A DNA stretch of 64,000 nt from Nocardia fluminea (GTDB taxonomy: Bacteria; Actinomycetota; Actinomycetes; Mycobacteriales; Mycobacteriaceae): contig NZ_PJMW01000002.1 in NCBI RefSeq assembly GCF_002846365.1, positions 2,294,001 through 2,358,000 on the forward strand. Reading direction: 5' to 3'. Below are positions 47,101-55,192 of this stretch, in pieces. Position 1 is the stretch's first letter. The number at the start of each line of letters is the position of its first letter. The notes under the pieces were generated by a model. It saw only the letters and a list, made by a program, of their open reading frames with translations. It was not told where the DNA came from and ran no database searches. The translations under genes and the position numbers were made by a program.

Positions 47101-48425
47101 GCATCCTGCACGACGACCAGCTCGGCCGCCTCCAGACCCGCGATCACCGTCTTGCGATTGGCCACGGTGGCAACGGGATTGGTGCAGATGATCCAGGCGG
47201 CCTTGATCTCGCCGTCGGCCAGCCCGCGGAACATATCGATGGTGCCGGGGCCGGACTCGGTGCGCAGGGTGCCGGCGGGCAGATCCCAGGCGGTTTCGAC
47301 GAAGGCGCGGTCGGCGGGGGAGAGCAGGCTGCGCTGCCCGGGCAGGCCGGGTCCCATGTACCCCATTTCGCGGCCGCCCATGGCGTTGGGCTGGCCGGTG
47401 AGCGAGAAGGGGCCGCTCCCCGGCCTGCAGATGGTGCCGGTCGCCAGGTGCAGGTTCACCAGGGCGTTGGTGTTCCAGGTGCCGTGCGTGGACTGATTGA
47501 GCCCCATCGTCCACAGCGACATCCACTCGCCGGCCTCGGCGATCATCGTGGCCGCGGTACGGATATCGGCCTCGGCCAGGCCGGTCAGCTCGGCGACGCG
47601 GTCCGGGGGATAGTCGGCGAGGAACTCGGGCATCGCGTCCCAGCCCTCGGTGTGCTCGGCGATGAACTCGCTGTCGATCGCACCGTCGGCGACCAGCAGG
47701 TGCAGCAGTCCGTTGAGCAGGGCGAGGTCGGTGCCGGGCGCGATCTGCAGGAACAGGTCGGCGCGGGCGGCGGTGTCGGTGCGACGTGGGTCGACCACGA
47801 TCAGCTTGGCACCGGCCTTGAGCCGCTCGGCCATGCGCAGATACAGGATCGGGTGGCAGTCGGCCATGTTCGCGCCGCTGACCAGGAACAGGTCGGCGTG
47901 TTCGAAGTCGTCGTAGGAACCCGGCGGCCCGTCCGCGCCGAGCGACTGCTTGTAGCCGGTGCCCGCGCTGGCCATGCACAGGCGGGAGTTGGCCTCGATG
48001 TGCTTGGTGCGCAGGTAGCCCTTGGCCAGTTTGGTGGCCAGGTACTGGGCTTCCAGCGACATCTGCCCGGAGACATAGAGGGCGATCGCGTCGGGCCCGT
48101 GCTCGTCGAGGATTGCGCGCAAGCGGGCGGCGGTCTCGTGCACGGCCTCGTCGACCGGCAGCGGAACCGGCACCTGCCCGCGTTCGGGGCGTCGGTAGGC
48201 GGTGTCCATCCGGCCGGGCGCGGCCATCATCTCCGCGTGGGTGGCGCCCTTGGTGCACAGCCTGCCCGCGTTCGCCGGGTGCAGCTTGTCGCCGCTGACC
48301 TTCGCGATCAACCGCGTGCCAGACTGATCAGTCTTCGTCTGGACGCTTATGCCGCAGCCGACGCCACAATACGAGCACTGTGTACGCACAGTGTCCGTGC
48401 CGCGGCTGTCCGCTTCCCCTGTCAT
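44175..48425 (-). CDS. Nitrate reductase fused to CysJ-like flavoprotein (molybdopterin + FMN/FAD/NADPH)
   Basis: A 1416-residue single-chain enzyme. Residues 14-60 bind a [4Fe-4S] cluster (C17, C20, C24, C57). Residues about 60-790 are a molybdopterin oxidoreductase of the assimilatory NarB/NasC type (ANMADCHPILYLRMAERLK, GLNQSTHGTWNTNALVNLHL). About 830-980 is a flavodoxin domain (LWASQTGNAEEL), followed by a linker and a CysJ-like FAD/NADPH reductase (about 1055-1416, with RQYSISSSP, GPGTGIAPFRGF, FSRDQRERVYVQ and a C-terminal YVRDVY). It could reduce nitrate directly with NADPH. The ATG at 48425 is chosen because the ATG at 48554 would add 43 unlike residues. A GlnR-like box lies 43 nt upstream. 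Confidence 0.9.
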   Translation of the reverse strand: MTGEADSRGTDTVRTQCSYCGVGCGISVQTKTDQSGTRLIAKVSGDKLHPANAGRLCTKGATHAEMMAAPGRMDTAYRRPERGQVPVPLPVDEAVHETAARLRAILDEHGPDAIALYVSGQMSLEAQYLATKLAKGYLRTKHIEANSRLCMASAGTGYKQSLGADGPPGSYDDFEHADLFLVSGANMADCHPILYLRMAERLKAGAKLIVVDPRRTDTAARADLFLQIAPGTDLALLNGLLHLLVADGAIDSEFIAEHTEGWDAMPEFLADYPPDRVAELTGLAEADIRTAATMIAEAGEWMSLWTMGLNQSTHGTWNTNALVNLHLATGTICRPGSGPFSLTGQPNAMGGREMGYMGPGLPGQRSLLSPADRAFVETAWDLPAGTLRTESGPGTIDMFRGLADGEIKAAWIICTNPVATVANRKTVIAGLEAAELVVVQDAYAETATNAYADLLLPAALWAEADAVMVNSERNVTLLRQSVDPIGDARPDWLLIAQIATAMGFPGFDFASSAEVFAELRQFTNPATGYDLSGMSYERLAQGPMQWPCKDADTPRNPIRYVNDGTHQPLHVAADGTTPRLAFATPSRRAVFFPRPHMPAAELPDDDYPFLLNTGRLQHQWHTMTKTGKVAKLTKLNGEPFVEVHPTDAERLDLKPGDQLEIASRRGRAVLPVRISDRVRPGDCFAPFHWNDEQGEYLTINAVTNDAVDPASLQPEFKACAVALRRVGPAATPEQAPSHPSALPAPPAAHPLAGILGLDAGTSPTLSETERIYLGGYLAALQSLPVTGQPVLPVSAPLSTRSRLWVDGLLAGMYSRNAGATDETADSPDPHPITVLWASQTGNAEELAATVAARLSEAGLSPSSLDMDSCELSAITGDVLIVTSTFGDGGPPDNGADFWTRLEDSIIRLNGVRYAVFALGDSSYDDFCGHGRKLDTLFAERGAKRLLPRVDSEPDFADTADQWLDDVLAAINGSPGDDGPSGGTPRGRDASLVGASSGRDPLGTSDSARHADSGRAMPSPAGRGGVTVLDRQLAPARTKRATAAPFTRQSPVRATLMRNEILSAPGSPKEVRRFGFDLHDLDAGYEVGDSLGVLPSNCPDLVDEWLACTGLDGRRVIEVDDRELTLTDALRTHYDITKVSHDLLGFIGERNPHPQLAKLLRRDNRNELASYLWDRQAVDVLRDFPVRTDLVDWLSALKKLQPRQYSISSSPLTTPDEVQLTVGVVRYGDPVGTSARRGGVCSTFLADRGTTEVPIFLQRAPHFRPPLDPNAPMIMVGPGTGIAPFRGFLHERRAIGATGRNWLFFGDQHAAQNFYYRAELEDMFRSGFLTRLDLAFSRDQRERVYVQHRMIEHGAELWSWLRDGGHFYVCGDAARMAKDVDDTLLRIAQIHGKLDEAGAMAFKKQLVAEKRYVRDVY

Positions 48426-48468
48426 GACTCGATCATCCGCATCGGTCGTTGCGCTCGATTTACCGAAC

Positions 48469-48484
48469 GTTATGTCCAGGTGAC
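48469..48484 (-). promoter_or_regulatory. Candidate GlnR box upstream of the nitrate reductase fusion
   Basis: On the minus strand GTCAC-CTGGAC-ATAAC fits the actinobacterial GlnR pair GTnAC-n6-GnAAC with one mismatch (A for G). On the plus strand this reads GTTATGTCCAGGTGAC. GlnR activates nitrate assimilation in several actinobacteria, so this site would tie the gene to nitrogen limitation. Confidence 0.5.
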
Positions 48485-48584
48485 AATCGACCTCACAAGC
48501 CGAAATCCCGGCGGTGAGGATTCGCCCCGAATATCGCTCCTGATCAGGGCGCATTCCGGGTTGCCGACACGCAACCGCGCACGA

Positions 48585-48610
48585 GCCGGGGTGACCGGAC
48601 TCACCCCGGC
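48585..48610 (-). terminator. Terminator after menG
   Basis: Perfect 10-bp stem GCCGGGGTGA / TCACCCCGGC (48585-48594, 48601-48610) with a 6-nt loop, 14 nt beyond the menG stop on the minus strand. Confidence 0.75.
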
Positions 48611-48623
48611 CACCGACGGCGAT

Positions 48624-49337
48624 TCAGCCCAATTTGTAGCCGCGGTGCAGCGCCACCACGCCACCGGTGAGATCACGCCACTGCACCGAGTCCCAGCCGG
48701 CGTCCGCGATCCGGCGAGCCAGCCTGCGCTGGTTCGGCCAGGCCCGGATCGACTCGGCCAGGTACACGTACGCGTCCGGGTTGGAACTCACGGCGCGCGC
48801 CACCCGGGGCAGCGCCTTCATCAGGTACTCCATGTACACGGTGCGGAACGGCCCGAACACCGGTGTGGAGAACTCGCACACCACGACCCGTCCGCCCGGT
48901 TTGGTCACCCGCAGCATCTCGCGCAGCGCCAGATCGATATCGGCGACATTGCGCAGCCCGAACGAGATGGTCACCGCGTCGAACGAATCGTCGGCGAACG
49001 GCAGCGCCATCGCATCGCCCGCCACCATCGGCACCTGCCGGAACCGGCCCGCCGCGAGCATCCCCTGGGAGAAGTCGGCGGCCACGCACCAGGCGCCGGA
49101 CTTGCCGAGTTCCACGGTCGAGACGCCGGTGCCCGCCGCCAGATCGAGAACCCGCTCGCCGGGACGCAGCGCGAGAGCACGTCGCGTCGCCCACCGCCAG
49201 TACCGGTCCTGGCCACCGGAGATGACCGTATTGGTGAGGTCGTAGCGCTTCGCCACACCGTCGAACATCGACGCGACCTCGTGGGGTTGCTTGTCCAGCG
49301 AAGCCCGAATCGGTTCTCGCTGCTCTGTTGTCGCCAC
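48624..49337 (-). CDS. menG: Demethylmenaquinone methyltransferase
   Basis: A 237-residue SAM-dependent methyltransferase of the UbiE/MenG family, making menaquinone from demethylmenaquinone. [19 protein letters not shown], the SAM loop [15 protein letters not shown] (about 63-77), [18 protein letters not shown] and the [17 protein letters not shown]-terminus are all typical. It corresponds to Rv0558. It is the second gene after the mannosyltransferase on the minus strand. Confidence 0.95.
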   Translation of the reverse strand: MATTEQREPIRASLDKQPHEVASMFDGVAKRYDLTNTVISGGQDRYWRWATRRALALRPGERVLDLAAGTGVSTVELGKSGAWCVAADFSQGMLAAGRFRQVPMVAGDAMALPFADDSFDAVTISFGLRNVADIDLALREMLRVTKPGGRVVVCEFSTPVFGPFRTVYMEYLMKALPRVARAVSSNPDAYVYLAESIRAWPNQRRLARRIADAGWDSVQWRDLTGGVVALHRGYKLG

Positions 49338-49388
49338 GCACCGAGCTTAGAGTTTTTCCGCCGCGATAGCGCGGGTGGGTTGCGCCAC

Positions 49389-50531
49389 TCAGGCCGTGCG
49401 CGGCAATCGCTCCCGCGTCCCGGTGACGTCGGCGTAGTGGCCCATCAGCTCGGTGCAGACCGCGGGCCAGGTGCGGTGCAGCACCGACTTACGCGCCGAC
49501 GCCGCGAACCGGCCGCGCTGCCCCGCATCACGCAGGGCCGACACCGCGCTCGGCAGCAGTTCCGCGAACCGGTCCACCGGCAGCAGGTATCCGTTGCGGC
49601 AGTGCGAGATCAGATCCCGGGGTCCGCCGGCATCGGGCCCGATCACCGGTACACCCGAGGACAGCGCTTCCTGCACGCCCTGACAGAACGTCTCGTGCTC
49701 ACCGGGGTGCACCATCACGTCGAGGCTGGCATAGTGCGTCGCCAACTCGCTGCCACCCAGCTCACCGGTGAACACCGCGTCCGGCAGCAACCGGCGCAGC
49801 CGGGCCCGTTCCGGTCCGTCGCCCACCACGACGAGCTGGATCGACGGGTCACCGGCCAGCGCTGCCAGCCGCTCCACATGCTTCTCCGGTGCGAGCCTGC
49901 CCACGAACCCGACGACGAGCCGGTCATGCGAACCCAGCCAGCTCGCCCGCAACTCGGCGCTGCGCGCGGCGGGGGTGAACCGGGCGATGTCCACGCCACG
50001 GCCCCAGCGGTGCACGCGGGGAATCCCGTGCTCGGCGAGGTCGTGCGCGGCCGCCGACGACGGCGCGAGTGTGCGGGTGGCGCCCTCGTGGATCCGGCGC
50101 GTCCACGCCCACGCCGCCCGTGCGGCCAGCCCGAGCCCGTAGCTCTTGGCGAACCCGGCCACATCGGTCTGATACACCGCGACGGTCGGCAGGTCCAAGC
50201 GTGTCGCCGCGGCGAGACCGCCCGCGCCGAGCAGGAACGGCGAGGCCAGGTGCACCACATCGGGATCGAAGGCGGCGATGGCGGCGGTGATTCCCGGTTG
50301 CGGCAGGCCCACCGGCAGCGAACTCACCTTCGGCACCATCATCGCGGGCACACGGTGCACCGGGAACCGGCCGTGAAAGCGCGGTGCCGGTGGGGCCCCG
50401 CGCAGGGTGTCGGGCGCCACGATCATCGCGTCGTGACCGTGCTGGTCCAGGTGATCCAACACCCGCAGCACGGAGTTGACGACGCCGTTCATGTTCGGCA
50501 GGAAAGACTCCGAGACGATGGCTACGCGCAC
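49389..50531 (-). CDS. mgtA: GDP-mannose-dependent glycosyltransferase (GT4, MgtA-like)
   Basis: A 380-residue GT-B glycosyltransferase similar to Rv0557. The N-terminal domain has [20 protein letters not shown] and [15 protein letters not shown]. The donor-binding domain has [14 protein letters not shown] and the EX7E motif in [19 protein letters not shown]. Mycobacterial and corynebacterial relatives transfer mannose in glycolipid and phosphatidylinositol mannoside pathways. The exact acceptor here is unknown. GTG at 50531 ([10 protein letters not shown]) is chosen by homology. It acts on the inner membrane face. Confidence 0.85.
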   Translation of the reverse strand: MRVAIVSESFLPNMNGVVNSVLRVLDHLDQHGHDAMIVAPDTLRGAPPAPRFHGRFPVHRVPAMMVPKVSSLPVGLPQPGITAAIAAFDPDVVHLASPFLLGAGGLAAATRLDLPTVAVYQTDVAGFAKSYGLGLAARAAWAWTRRIHEGATRTLAPSSAAAHDLAEHGIPRVHRWGRGVDIARFTPAARSAELRASWLGSHDRLVVGFVGRLAPEKHVERLAALAGDPSIQLVVVGDGPERARLRRLLPDAVFTGELGGSELATHYASLDVMVHPGEHETFCQGVQEALSSGVPVIGPDAGGPRDLISHCRNGYLLPVDRFAELLPSAVSALRDAGQRGRFAASARKSVLHRTWPAVCTELMGHYADVTGTRERLPRTA

Positions 50532-50603
50532 ACTCTCAGGGTGACCGCCACAGCGCGCGCCACACCCACACCGACGTGAAGCCGGGACGAACAGCAAACG
50601 AAG

Positions 50604-51044
50604 TTACGACTCGCGCTGCTTACGGCGCACGATCCACAGCACCGGCAGGGCGAGTGCCCACGCCACGAAGATCACCGATGCCGCCGGGATGATCGCCACC
50701 CGTGCGTCGCGCCCGGCCACGCGGACCAGGTCGGGATCACGCGTGCTGTATTCCACGTTGATCCGCTGACCCGCGGTCAGGTTCGTCGGATACAGGATGC
50801 CGACCTTGGGATTGTGGGTCACGCTGTCGGGCGTCACGTAGATCACCGCCGAGCGCAATCTGCCCGCCGACAGCACCTCACCGGAGGTCACGCCACGATG
50901 CCGCTCGATCTCGAAATCGTTGCGCCAGGCCGCGAGCACCAGCAACACCATCAGAACGCTGACCACCGTCGCCGCCCCGAGTACCCACGCCCGAACCCGT
51001 CGCAGGCGCTTGTTCCGCCGCTCCGACAGGCTGGTTTCAGACAC
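50604..51044 (-). CDS. DUF3592 family membrane protein
   Basis: A 146-residue protein with two transmembrane helices (about 20-42 and 120-140) flanking an extracytoplasmic domain of about 75 residues. That domain contains RSAVIYVTPDSVTHNPKVG, LYPTNLTAGQRINVEYS and DPDLVRVAGR, the pattern of DUF3592. It corresponds to Rv0556. The start at 51044 (MSETSLSERRN) is preferred; GTG 51053 is possible. The C-terminal tail is basic. Function unknown. Confidence 0.75.
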   Translation of the reverse strand: MSETSLSERRNKRLRRVRAWVLGAATVVSVLMVLLVLAAWRNDFEIERHRGVTSGEVLSAGRLRSAVIYVTPDSVTHNPKVGILYPTNLTAGQRINVEYSTRDPDLVRVAGRDARVAIIPAASVIFVAWALALPVLWIVRRKQRES

Positions 51045-51116
51045 CCGCCACACAGTACCGGTCACGGTGGGGACGGGAAGTTCCTCCGCGCGCCGACGCC
51101 TCACGAGCCCCTCCCC

Positions 51117-51130
51117 TAACATTCCCGCTA
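51117..51130 (+). promoter_or_regulatory. Candidate -10 element for a leaderless DUF2505 transcript
   Basis: TAACAT (51117-51122) lies exactly 7 nt upstream of the ATG at 51130, and no Shine-Dalgarno is present. This spacing places the transcription start on the A of the ATG, the typical layout of leaderless actinobacterial genes. Confidence 0.45.
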
Positions 51131-51627
51131 TGTCCCGCAAATTCAGCTTCACCGTGCCCTACACCGTCCCGGTCGAAGAGCTTCACCGGGCACTTGTCGA
51201 CGATGCCGTCTGGCAGGCGCGCTTCGCCGGCGCCGAGACCGCGACCATCGAACTCTCCCATCCCGACGGCCCCGATTCGATCGCCATCCACATGACCGAA
51301 ACCCCAGGTAAGGACAAAGTTCCCGCTCTGGTGCGCAAGGTGCTCAAGAGTGATCTCGTCCTGGTCCGCACCGACAACTGGCAGCCACTGACCGGCGAGA
51401 TCGCCAAGGGCAGCTTCACCGGCAACACCAGCGGCATCACCACCGAGATGTCGGGCACCTACGAACTGCGCCCCACCGCCGAGGGCAGCGAGATCGAGGT
51501 CGTCGGCACGGTCAAGGTGAAGGTTCCGCTGGTCGGCGGCGCCATCGAGCCGCTGGCCGAGCAGTTGCACCAGCGCGTCCTCAACAGCGAACGCAAATTC
51601 ATCGAGAACTGGTTCGCCAAGCTCTGA
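51130..51627 (+). CDS. DUF2505 family protein
   Basis: A 165-residue SRPBCC-like protein of the DUF2505 family. It has MSRKFSFTVPYTVPVEELHR at the start, LVRTDNWQPLTGEIAKGSF in the middle and ENWFAKL at the end, as in the family. It would bind a hydrophobic ligand. It begins at an ATG with no ribosome binding site and an ideally placed -10 (TAACAT), so it is probably leaderless. It ends in a strong hairpin. Divergent from the DUF3592 gene (86 nt). Confidence 0.82.
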   Translation: MSRKFSFTVPYTVPVEELHRALVDDAVWQARFAGAETATIELSHPDGPDSIAIHMTETPGKDKVPALVRKVLKSDLVLVRTDNWQPLTGEIAKGSFTGNTSGITTEMSGTYELRPTAEGSEIEVVGTVKVKVPLVGGAIEPLAEQLHQRVLNSERKFIENWFAKL

Positions 51628-51638
51628 GCCGACAGCGA

Positions 51639-51666
51639 CGGGTGCCGCTCCACCGAGCGGCACCCG
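51639..51666. terminator. Terminator between DUF2505 and VOC genes
   Basis: Perfect 12-bp stem CGGGTGCCGCTC / GAGCGGCACCCG (51639-51650, 51655-51666), CACC loop, between convergent genes. Confidence 0.85.
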
Positions 51667-51670
51667 CGCG

Positions 51671-52087
51671 TCAGCCGCGGTTCTCGACCAGCACCAGCCA
51701 GTTGCCCGAGTTGTCGCGGATGATCGCCTCGGTGCCGTACGGACGTTCGGACGGCGGCTGAACGAACTCGACGCCCTTGGCGGTGAGCTCCTCGTAGGTC
51801 TTCTGGCAGTCGGCGGTGCGCAGCCCGAGAGCGCCGTGGGTGCCGTCGGCGAGCGCCCGCCGGATCGCGTCGGCGAGGTCATCGGTCAGCGGCGGCCCCG
51901 GGATCATCAGCGTCACCTCGAGTTCGCGATGATCGGGGTGGGCGATGCTCACCCAGCGAAAGCCGTTGTCACCCATGCTCACGTCCGCGGTCTCGACGAA
52001 TCCGAGCTTGTCGATGTACCACTGCTTGGCGGCGTCCTGATCGGTGACGTACACGGTGACCAGGGAAACGTTCGTGATCGTTGTCAT
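51671..52087 (-). CDS. VOC family protein
   Basis: A 138-residue VOC-fold protein, MTTITNVSLVTVYVTDQDAA, with WYIDKLGFVETADVSMG in the first module and GTEAIIRDNSGNWLVLVEN in the second. It lies 9 nt after the AraC-type regulator gene on the same strand, an arrangement common for regulator-controlled resistance or detoxification VOC proteins. Substrate unknown. Confidence 0.85.
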   Translation of the reverse strand: MTTITNVSLVTVYVTDQDAAKQWYIDKLGFVETADVSMGDNGFRWVSIAHPDHRELEVTLMIPGPPLTDDLADAIRRALADGTHGALGLRTADCQKTYEELTAKGVEFVQPPSERPYGTEAIIRDNSGNWLVLVENRG

Positions 52088-52096
52088 GGTTGCAGG

Positions 52097-52558
52097 CTAT
52101 GGCCGCCCGGGGTCCTCCGGCTTCTCCGAAATTGCGGTGTCGCGGCGGACGCGGTCGGACAGCCCGTGCATGAAGACATAGCAGCCCGGAATGTGCGGCG
52201 CCCCGTCGGCGAACTTGCCCTGGTACTCACTCGGCGTCACCCCGACGAGTTGACGGAACTTGGCACTGAACGAGCCGAGGCTCGAATACCCGACCAGCAT
52301 GCACACCTCGGTGACCGTCAGGTTGGTCGACCGCAACAGATCCTGTGCCCGCTCGATCCGCCGTTCGGCCAGATACACCGCCGGTGTGCGGCCGTAGACA
52401 GCGGCGAACGCGCGCAGGAAGTGGTACTTCGAGACCCCTGCGGCGCGGGCGAGTTCGTCCAGGTCGAGCGGGTCGGCGTACTGCCGGTCGACGAGGTCAC
52501 GGGCCTTGCGCAGGTGCGGCAGCAGAGCGAGCACCGGACGCCGCGCCGACGCGCTCAC
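52097..52558 (-). CDS. AraC-family transcriptional regulator (short form)
   Basis: A 153-residue protein, essentially an AraC DNA-binding domain (about residues 17-115) with two helix-turn-helix units: LDELARAAGVSKYHFLRAF and VTEVCMLVGYSSLGSFSAKF, followed by GVTPSEYQG. A 35-residue tail with a Cys and Met (IPGCYVFMH) has no recognised effector domain. GTG start at 52558. It probably controls the VOC gene behind it. Confidence 0.85.
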   Translation of the reverse strand: MSASARRPVLALLPHLRKARDLVDRQYADPLDLDELARAAGVSKYHFLRAFAAVYGRTPAVYLAERRIERAQDLLRSTNLTVTEVCMLVGYSSLGSFSAKFRQLVGVTPSEYQGKFADGAPHIPGCYVFMHGLSDRVRRDTAISEKPEDPGRP

Positions 52559-52586
52559 GACTGCTCCGCTCGCCCGCGCTCGCTCA

Positions 52587-53852
52587 TCAGGAGAAGGGCT
52601 GCAGTTCGTCGGCGCGCAGAGAGGCCCGACCGGCCGCGCGCCAGGCCCGAGCCGTGAGGTCGAGGTCCTCGTCGGTCACCAGATTGCCCATCACACGAAC
52701 CGCCGTGCGCTGCAGATACTTCGAGCGCATCACCGGCGGCCCACCGAGCGGGACCATCCTCGGCTGGGTGGCCAGGCCCGCGAGCCTGCGCGCCACCGAG
52801 AAGGTGCGTCCGTAGTGGTCGCGCAGCAATTGCGGCCATGCCCGGCTCAGGTCGGGCTCGTCGAGCAGGTCCGCGAGCATGTGCCCGCCTTCCAGGCCGT
52901 AGTCGATGCCTTCACCGTTGAGCGGGTTCACGCAGCCCGCGGCATCGCCGACCAGCACCCAGTTCGGGCCTGCCACGTTCGAGACCGCGCCGCCCATCGG
53001 CAGCAGCGCCGAGGCCACCGCGCGCAGTTCGCCCTCGAGTTCCCATTCCTCGCGCCGCAGCTTGGTGTAATGCTCGAGCAGCGGCTTGAGGGCGACGTGC
53101 GAGGGCCGCGCCTCGGTGGCCAGCGAGCCGACGCCGATGTTCACCTCACCGTTGCCGAGCGGGAAGATCCAGCCGTAGCCGGGCACCAGTTCGTCGGCGG
53201 CGTTGCGCAGCTCCAGATGCGAGGAGATCCATTGGTCGTCGCTGCGACCGGACTTGATGTAGGCGCGCGCCGCGGTCCCGTAGGCGTAGCGGCGATGCCA
53301 GGTGCGACCCAGCTGTTTCCCGACGGGGGAGCGCACGCCGTCGGCCACCACCAGCACCCGGCAGCGCACCGTGTGGGTGGACGCGCCGATGCGCACCGTC
53401 ACCCCGGTGACCCGCTCGCCCTCGCGCGCCACCTCGGTGACCTTCGCGCCGTCGACCATCCGCGCACCGGACTTGATCGCGGTCTCGCGCAGCTTGTCGT
53501 CGAGTTCGGTTCGCGGAACCGCACTTCCGTACGTGGGGAACGACCCGCCCGGCCACGGCAGCAGCGCCTCCTTGCCGAAGCCCGCCATCCGCAGGCCGTG
53601 GTTCACCGTGTGCGCGCGCAGCCATTCACCGAGACCCAAATGTTCCAGCTCGGCGGTGGCGCGCGGCGTCAGCCCGTCGCCACACGTCTTGTCGCGCGGG
53701 AAGACCGCCGAATCGAGCAGCAGTACATCGCGTCCGGCGCGCGCGGCCCAAGCGGCCGCCGCGGAACCGGCGGGCCCTGCCCCGACCACCAGCACCTCGA
53801 CGGTGGCAGGCAGCGGAGCACGGTCGGCAGGGGTGAGATCCGGTGAACCCAT
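52587..53852 (-). CDS. menJ: Menaquinone reductase (geranylgeranyl reductase family)
   Basis: A 421-residue FAD enzyme. The N-terminal dinucleotide-binding site is LVVGAGPAGSAAAAWAAR (about 20-38), then FPRDKTCGDGLTPRA and the second FAD motif WVLVGDAAGCVNPLNGEGI (about 290-308). It corresponds to Rv0561c, which saturates one isoprene unit of menaquinone to give MK-9(II-H2). The product spectrum here is not known from sequence. It is divergent from the prenyl synthase gene, so tail synthesis and tail reduction sit side by side. Confidence 0.92.
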   Translation of the reverse strand: MGSPDLTPADRAPLPATVEVLVVGAGPAGSAAAAWAARAGRDVLLLDSAVFPRDKTCGDGLTPRATAELEHLGLGEWLRAHTVNHGLRMAGFGKEALLPWPGGSFPTYGSAVPRTELDDKLRETAIKSGARMVDGAKVTEVAREGERVTGVTVRIGASTHTVRCRVLVVADGVRSPVGKQLGRTWHRRYAYGTAARAYIKSGRSDDQWISSHLELRNAADELVPGYGWIFPLGNGEVNIGVGSLATEARPSHVALKPLLEHYTKLRREEWELEGELRAVASALLPMGGAVSNVAGPNWVLVGDAAGCVNPLNGEGIDYGLEGGHMLADLLDEPDLSRAWPQLLRDHYGRTFSVARRLAGLATQPRMVPLGGPPVMRSKYLQRTAVRVMGNLVTDEDLDLTARAWRAAGRASLRADELQPFS

Positions 53853-53908
53853 GGCTCAATACTGGCACTGCCGGCCGCTGTGCGAGAGTGTCGGGTACAC
53901 CGGGAATT

Positions 53909-53921
53909 GTCACTGTGTGAC
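53909..53921. promoter_or_regulatory. Small palindrome between menJ and the prenyl synthase
   Basis: GTCAC-TGT-GTGAC (53909-53921) is a perfect 5-bp-arm dyad in the 145-nt divergent promoter region. Its binding protein is unknown and it may be chance. Confidence 0.25.
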
Positions 53922-53997
53922 GGGGTTCATCGGCCATAGTGCCGGGACACGCTAGGTTGCTACCCGTCGGGGTCGGACGCATCGCTGGGAGAAGATA

Positions 53998-55020
53998 ATG
54001 AGTACATCGGCTGTGAGCGACGAAAGCACCGTGGTTGCCGGGGTAGATCTCGTCGATCCCGAACTCGCCGTCACCGTGCGCGACGGACTGGCCGCAGTCG
54101 AGAAACTGCTCGTCGACGAACTCTCCGACGGTGAGGAATTCCTCCAGGAGGCGGCCCTGCACCTGGCCAGGGCGGGCGGCAAGCGGTTCCGGCCGCTGTT
54201 CACCGTGCTCACCGGCCAGCTCGGACCGAATCCCACCGACCCGGCGCTGATCACCGCGGGCACGGTCGTGGAGCTGGTACACCTCGCGACGCTCTACCAC
54301 GACGACGTCATGGACGAGGCGACCCAGCGTCGCGGGGCGGAGAGCGTCAACTCGCGGTGGGGTAACAACATCGCGATCCTGGCGGGCGACTACCTGTTCG
54401 CCCACGCCTCGCGGCTGACGTCCACCCTCGGCCCCGACGCGGTTCGCATCATCGCCGAGACCTTCGCCGAGCTGGTCACGGGCCAGATGCGGGAAACCAT
54501 GGGCGCCAAGCAGACCCAGGACCCCGTCGAGCACTACCTGCGCGTGGTGTGGGAGAAGACCGGTTCGCTCATCGCCGCCGCGGGCCGCTTCGGCGGCACT
54601 TTCTCCGGCGCGGGCCTCGAGCACGTGGAACGCCTGGCCCGCCTCGGTGACGCGGTCGGCACCGCGTTCCAGATCTCCGACGACATCATCGACATCTCGT
54701 CCTCGGCCGAGCAGTCGGGCAAGACCCCGGGCACCGACCTGCGCGAGGGCGTGCACACCCTGCCGGTGCTCTACGCCCTGCGCGAGGCGGGCGCCGACGG
54801 TGACCGCCTGCGCACCCTGCTGGCGCACCCGCTGGAAACCGACGCCGAGGTCGACGAGGCACTGGAACTGCTGCGCCGTTCACCCGGCATGGCGCTGGCC
54901 AAGGAGAAGCTGGCCGAGTACGCCGACCTCGCCGACACCGAACTCGCGGCGCTGCCCGCCGGCCCCGCCAACGACGCCCTCACCCGCCTGGTCCGCTACA
55001 CGATCGAACGCGTCGGCTGA
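53998..55020 (+). CDS. grcC1: Polyprenyl diphosphate synthase (GrcC1-like)
   Basis: A 340-residue trans-prenyltransferase making the menaquinone side chain precursor from isoprenyl diphosphates. The first aspartate-rich motif is HDDVMDEATQRRG (about 101-113) and the second is SDDIIDISSSAEQSGK (about 226-241). It corresponds to Rv0562. The ATG at 53998 has GGGAGAAG 6 nt upstream. It probably supplies substrate to MenA. Confidence 0.94.
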   Translation: MSTSAVSDESTVVAGVDLVDPELAVTVRDGLAAVEKLLVDELSDGEEFLQEAALHLARAGGKRFRPLFTVLTGQLGPNPTDPALITAGTVVELVHLATLYHDDVMDEATQRRGAESVNSRWGNNIAILAGDYLFAHASRLTSTLGPDAVRIIAETFAELVTGQMRETMGAKQTQDPVEHYLRVVWEKTGSLIAAAGRFGGTFSGAGLEHVERLARLGDAVGTAFQISDDIIDISSSAEQSGKTPGTDLREGVHTLPVLYALREAGADGDRLRTLLAHPLETDAEVDEALELLRRSPGMALAKEKLAEYADLADTELAALPAGPANDALTRLVRYTIERVG

Positions 55021-55192
55021 CCAGGAACCAACACCACCCGGCGCACGTTGTCCTGTCGCGACGAAACGACAGATTTCGGCAGCACATGGGTAACTCGCCG
55101 GGTACACCCAGAACCGTTCCCGTTGTCCACCGCAGGCCCGATGCCTGACGAACGCAGCGCCTGACGACCGGCAAAGGCGCGGGGAGGCGGAA

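Noticed and set aside
46212..50579. A 1455-residue plus-strand open frame
   Set aside because: It lies opposite the nitrate reductase fusion, menG and mgtA, which have clear motifs; long antisense frames are an artefact of high GC content.
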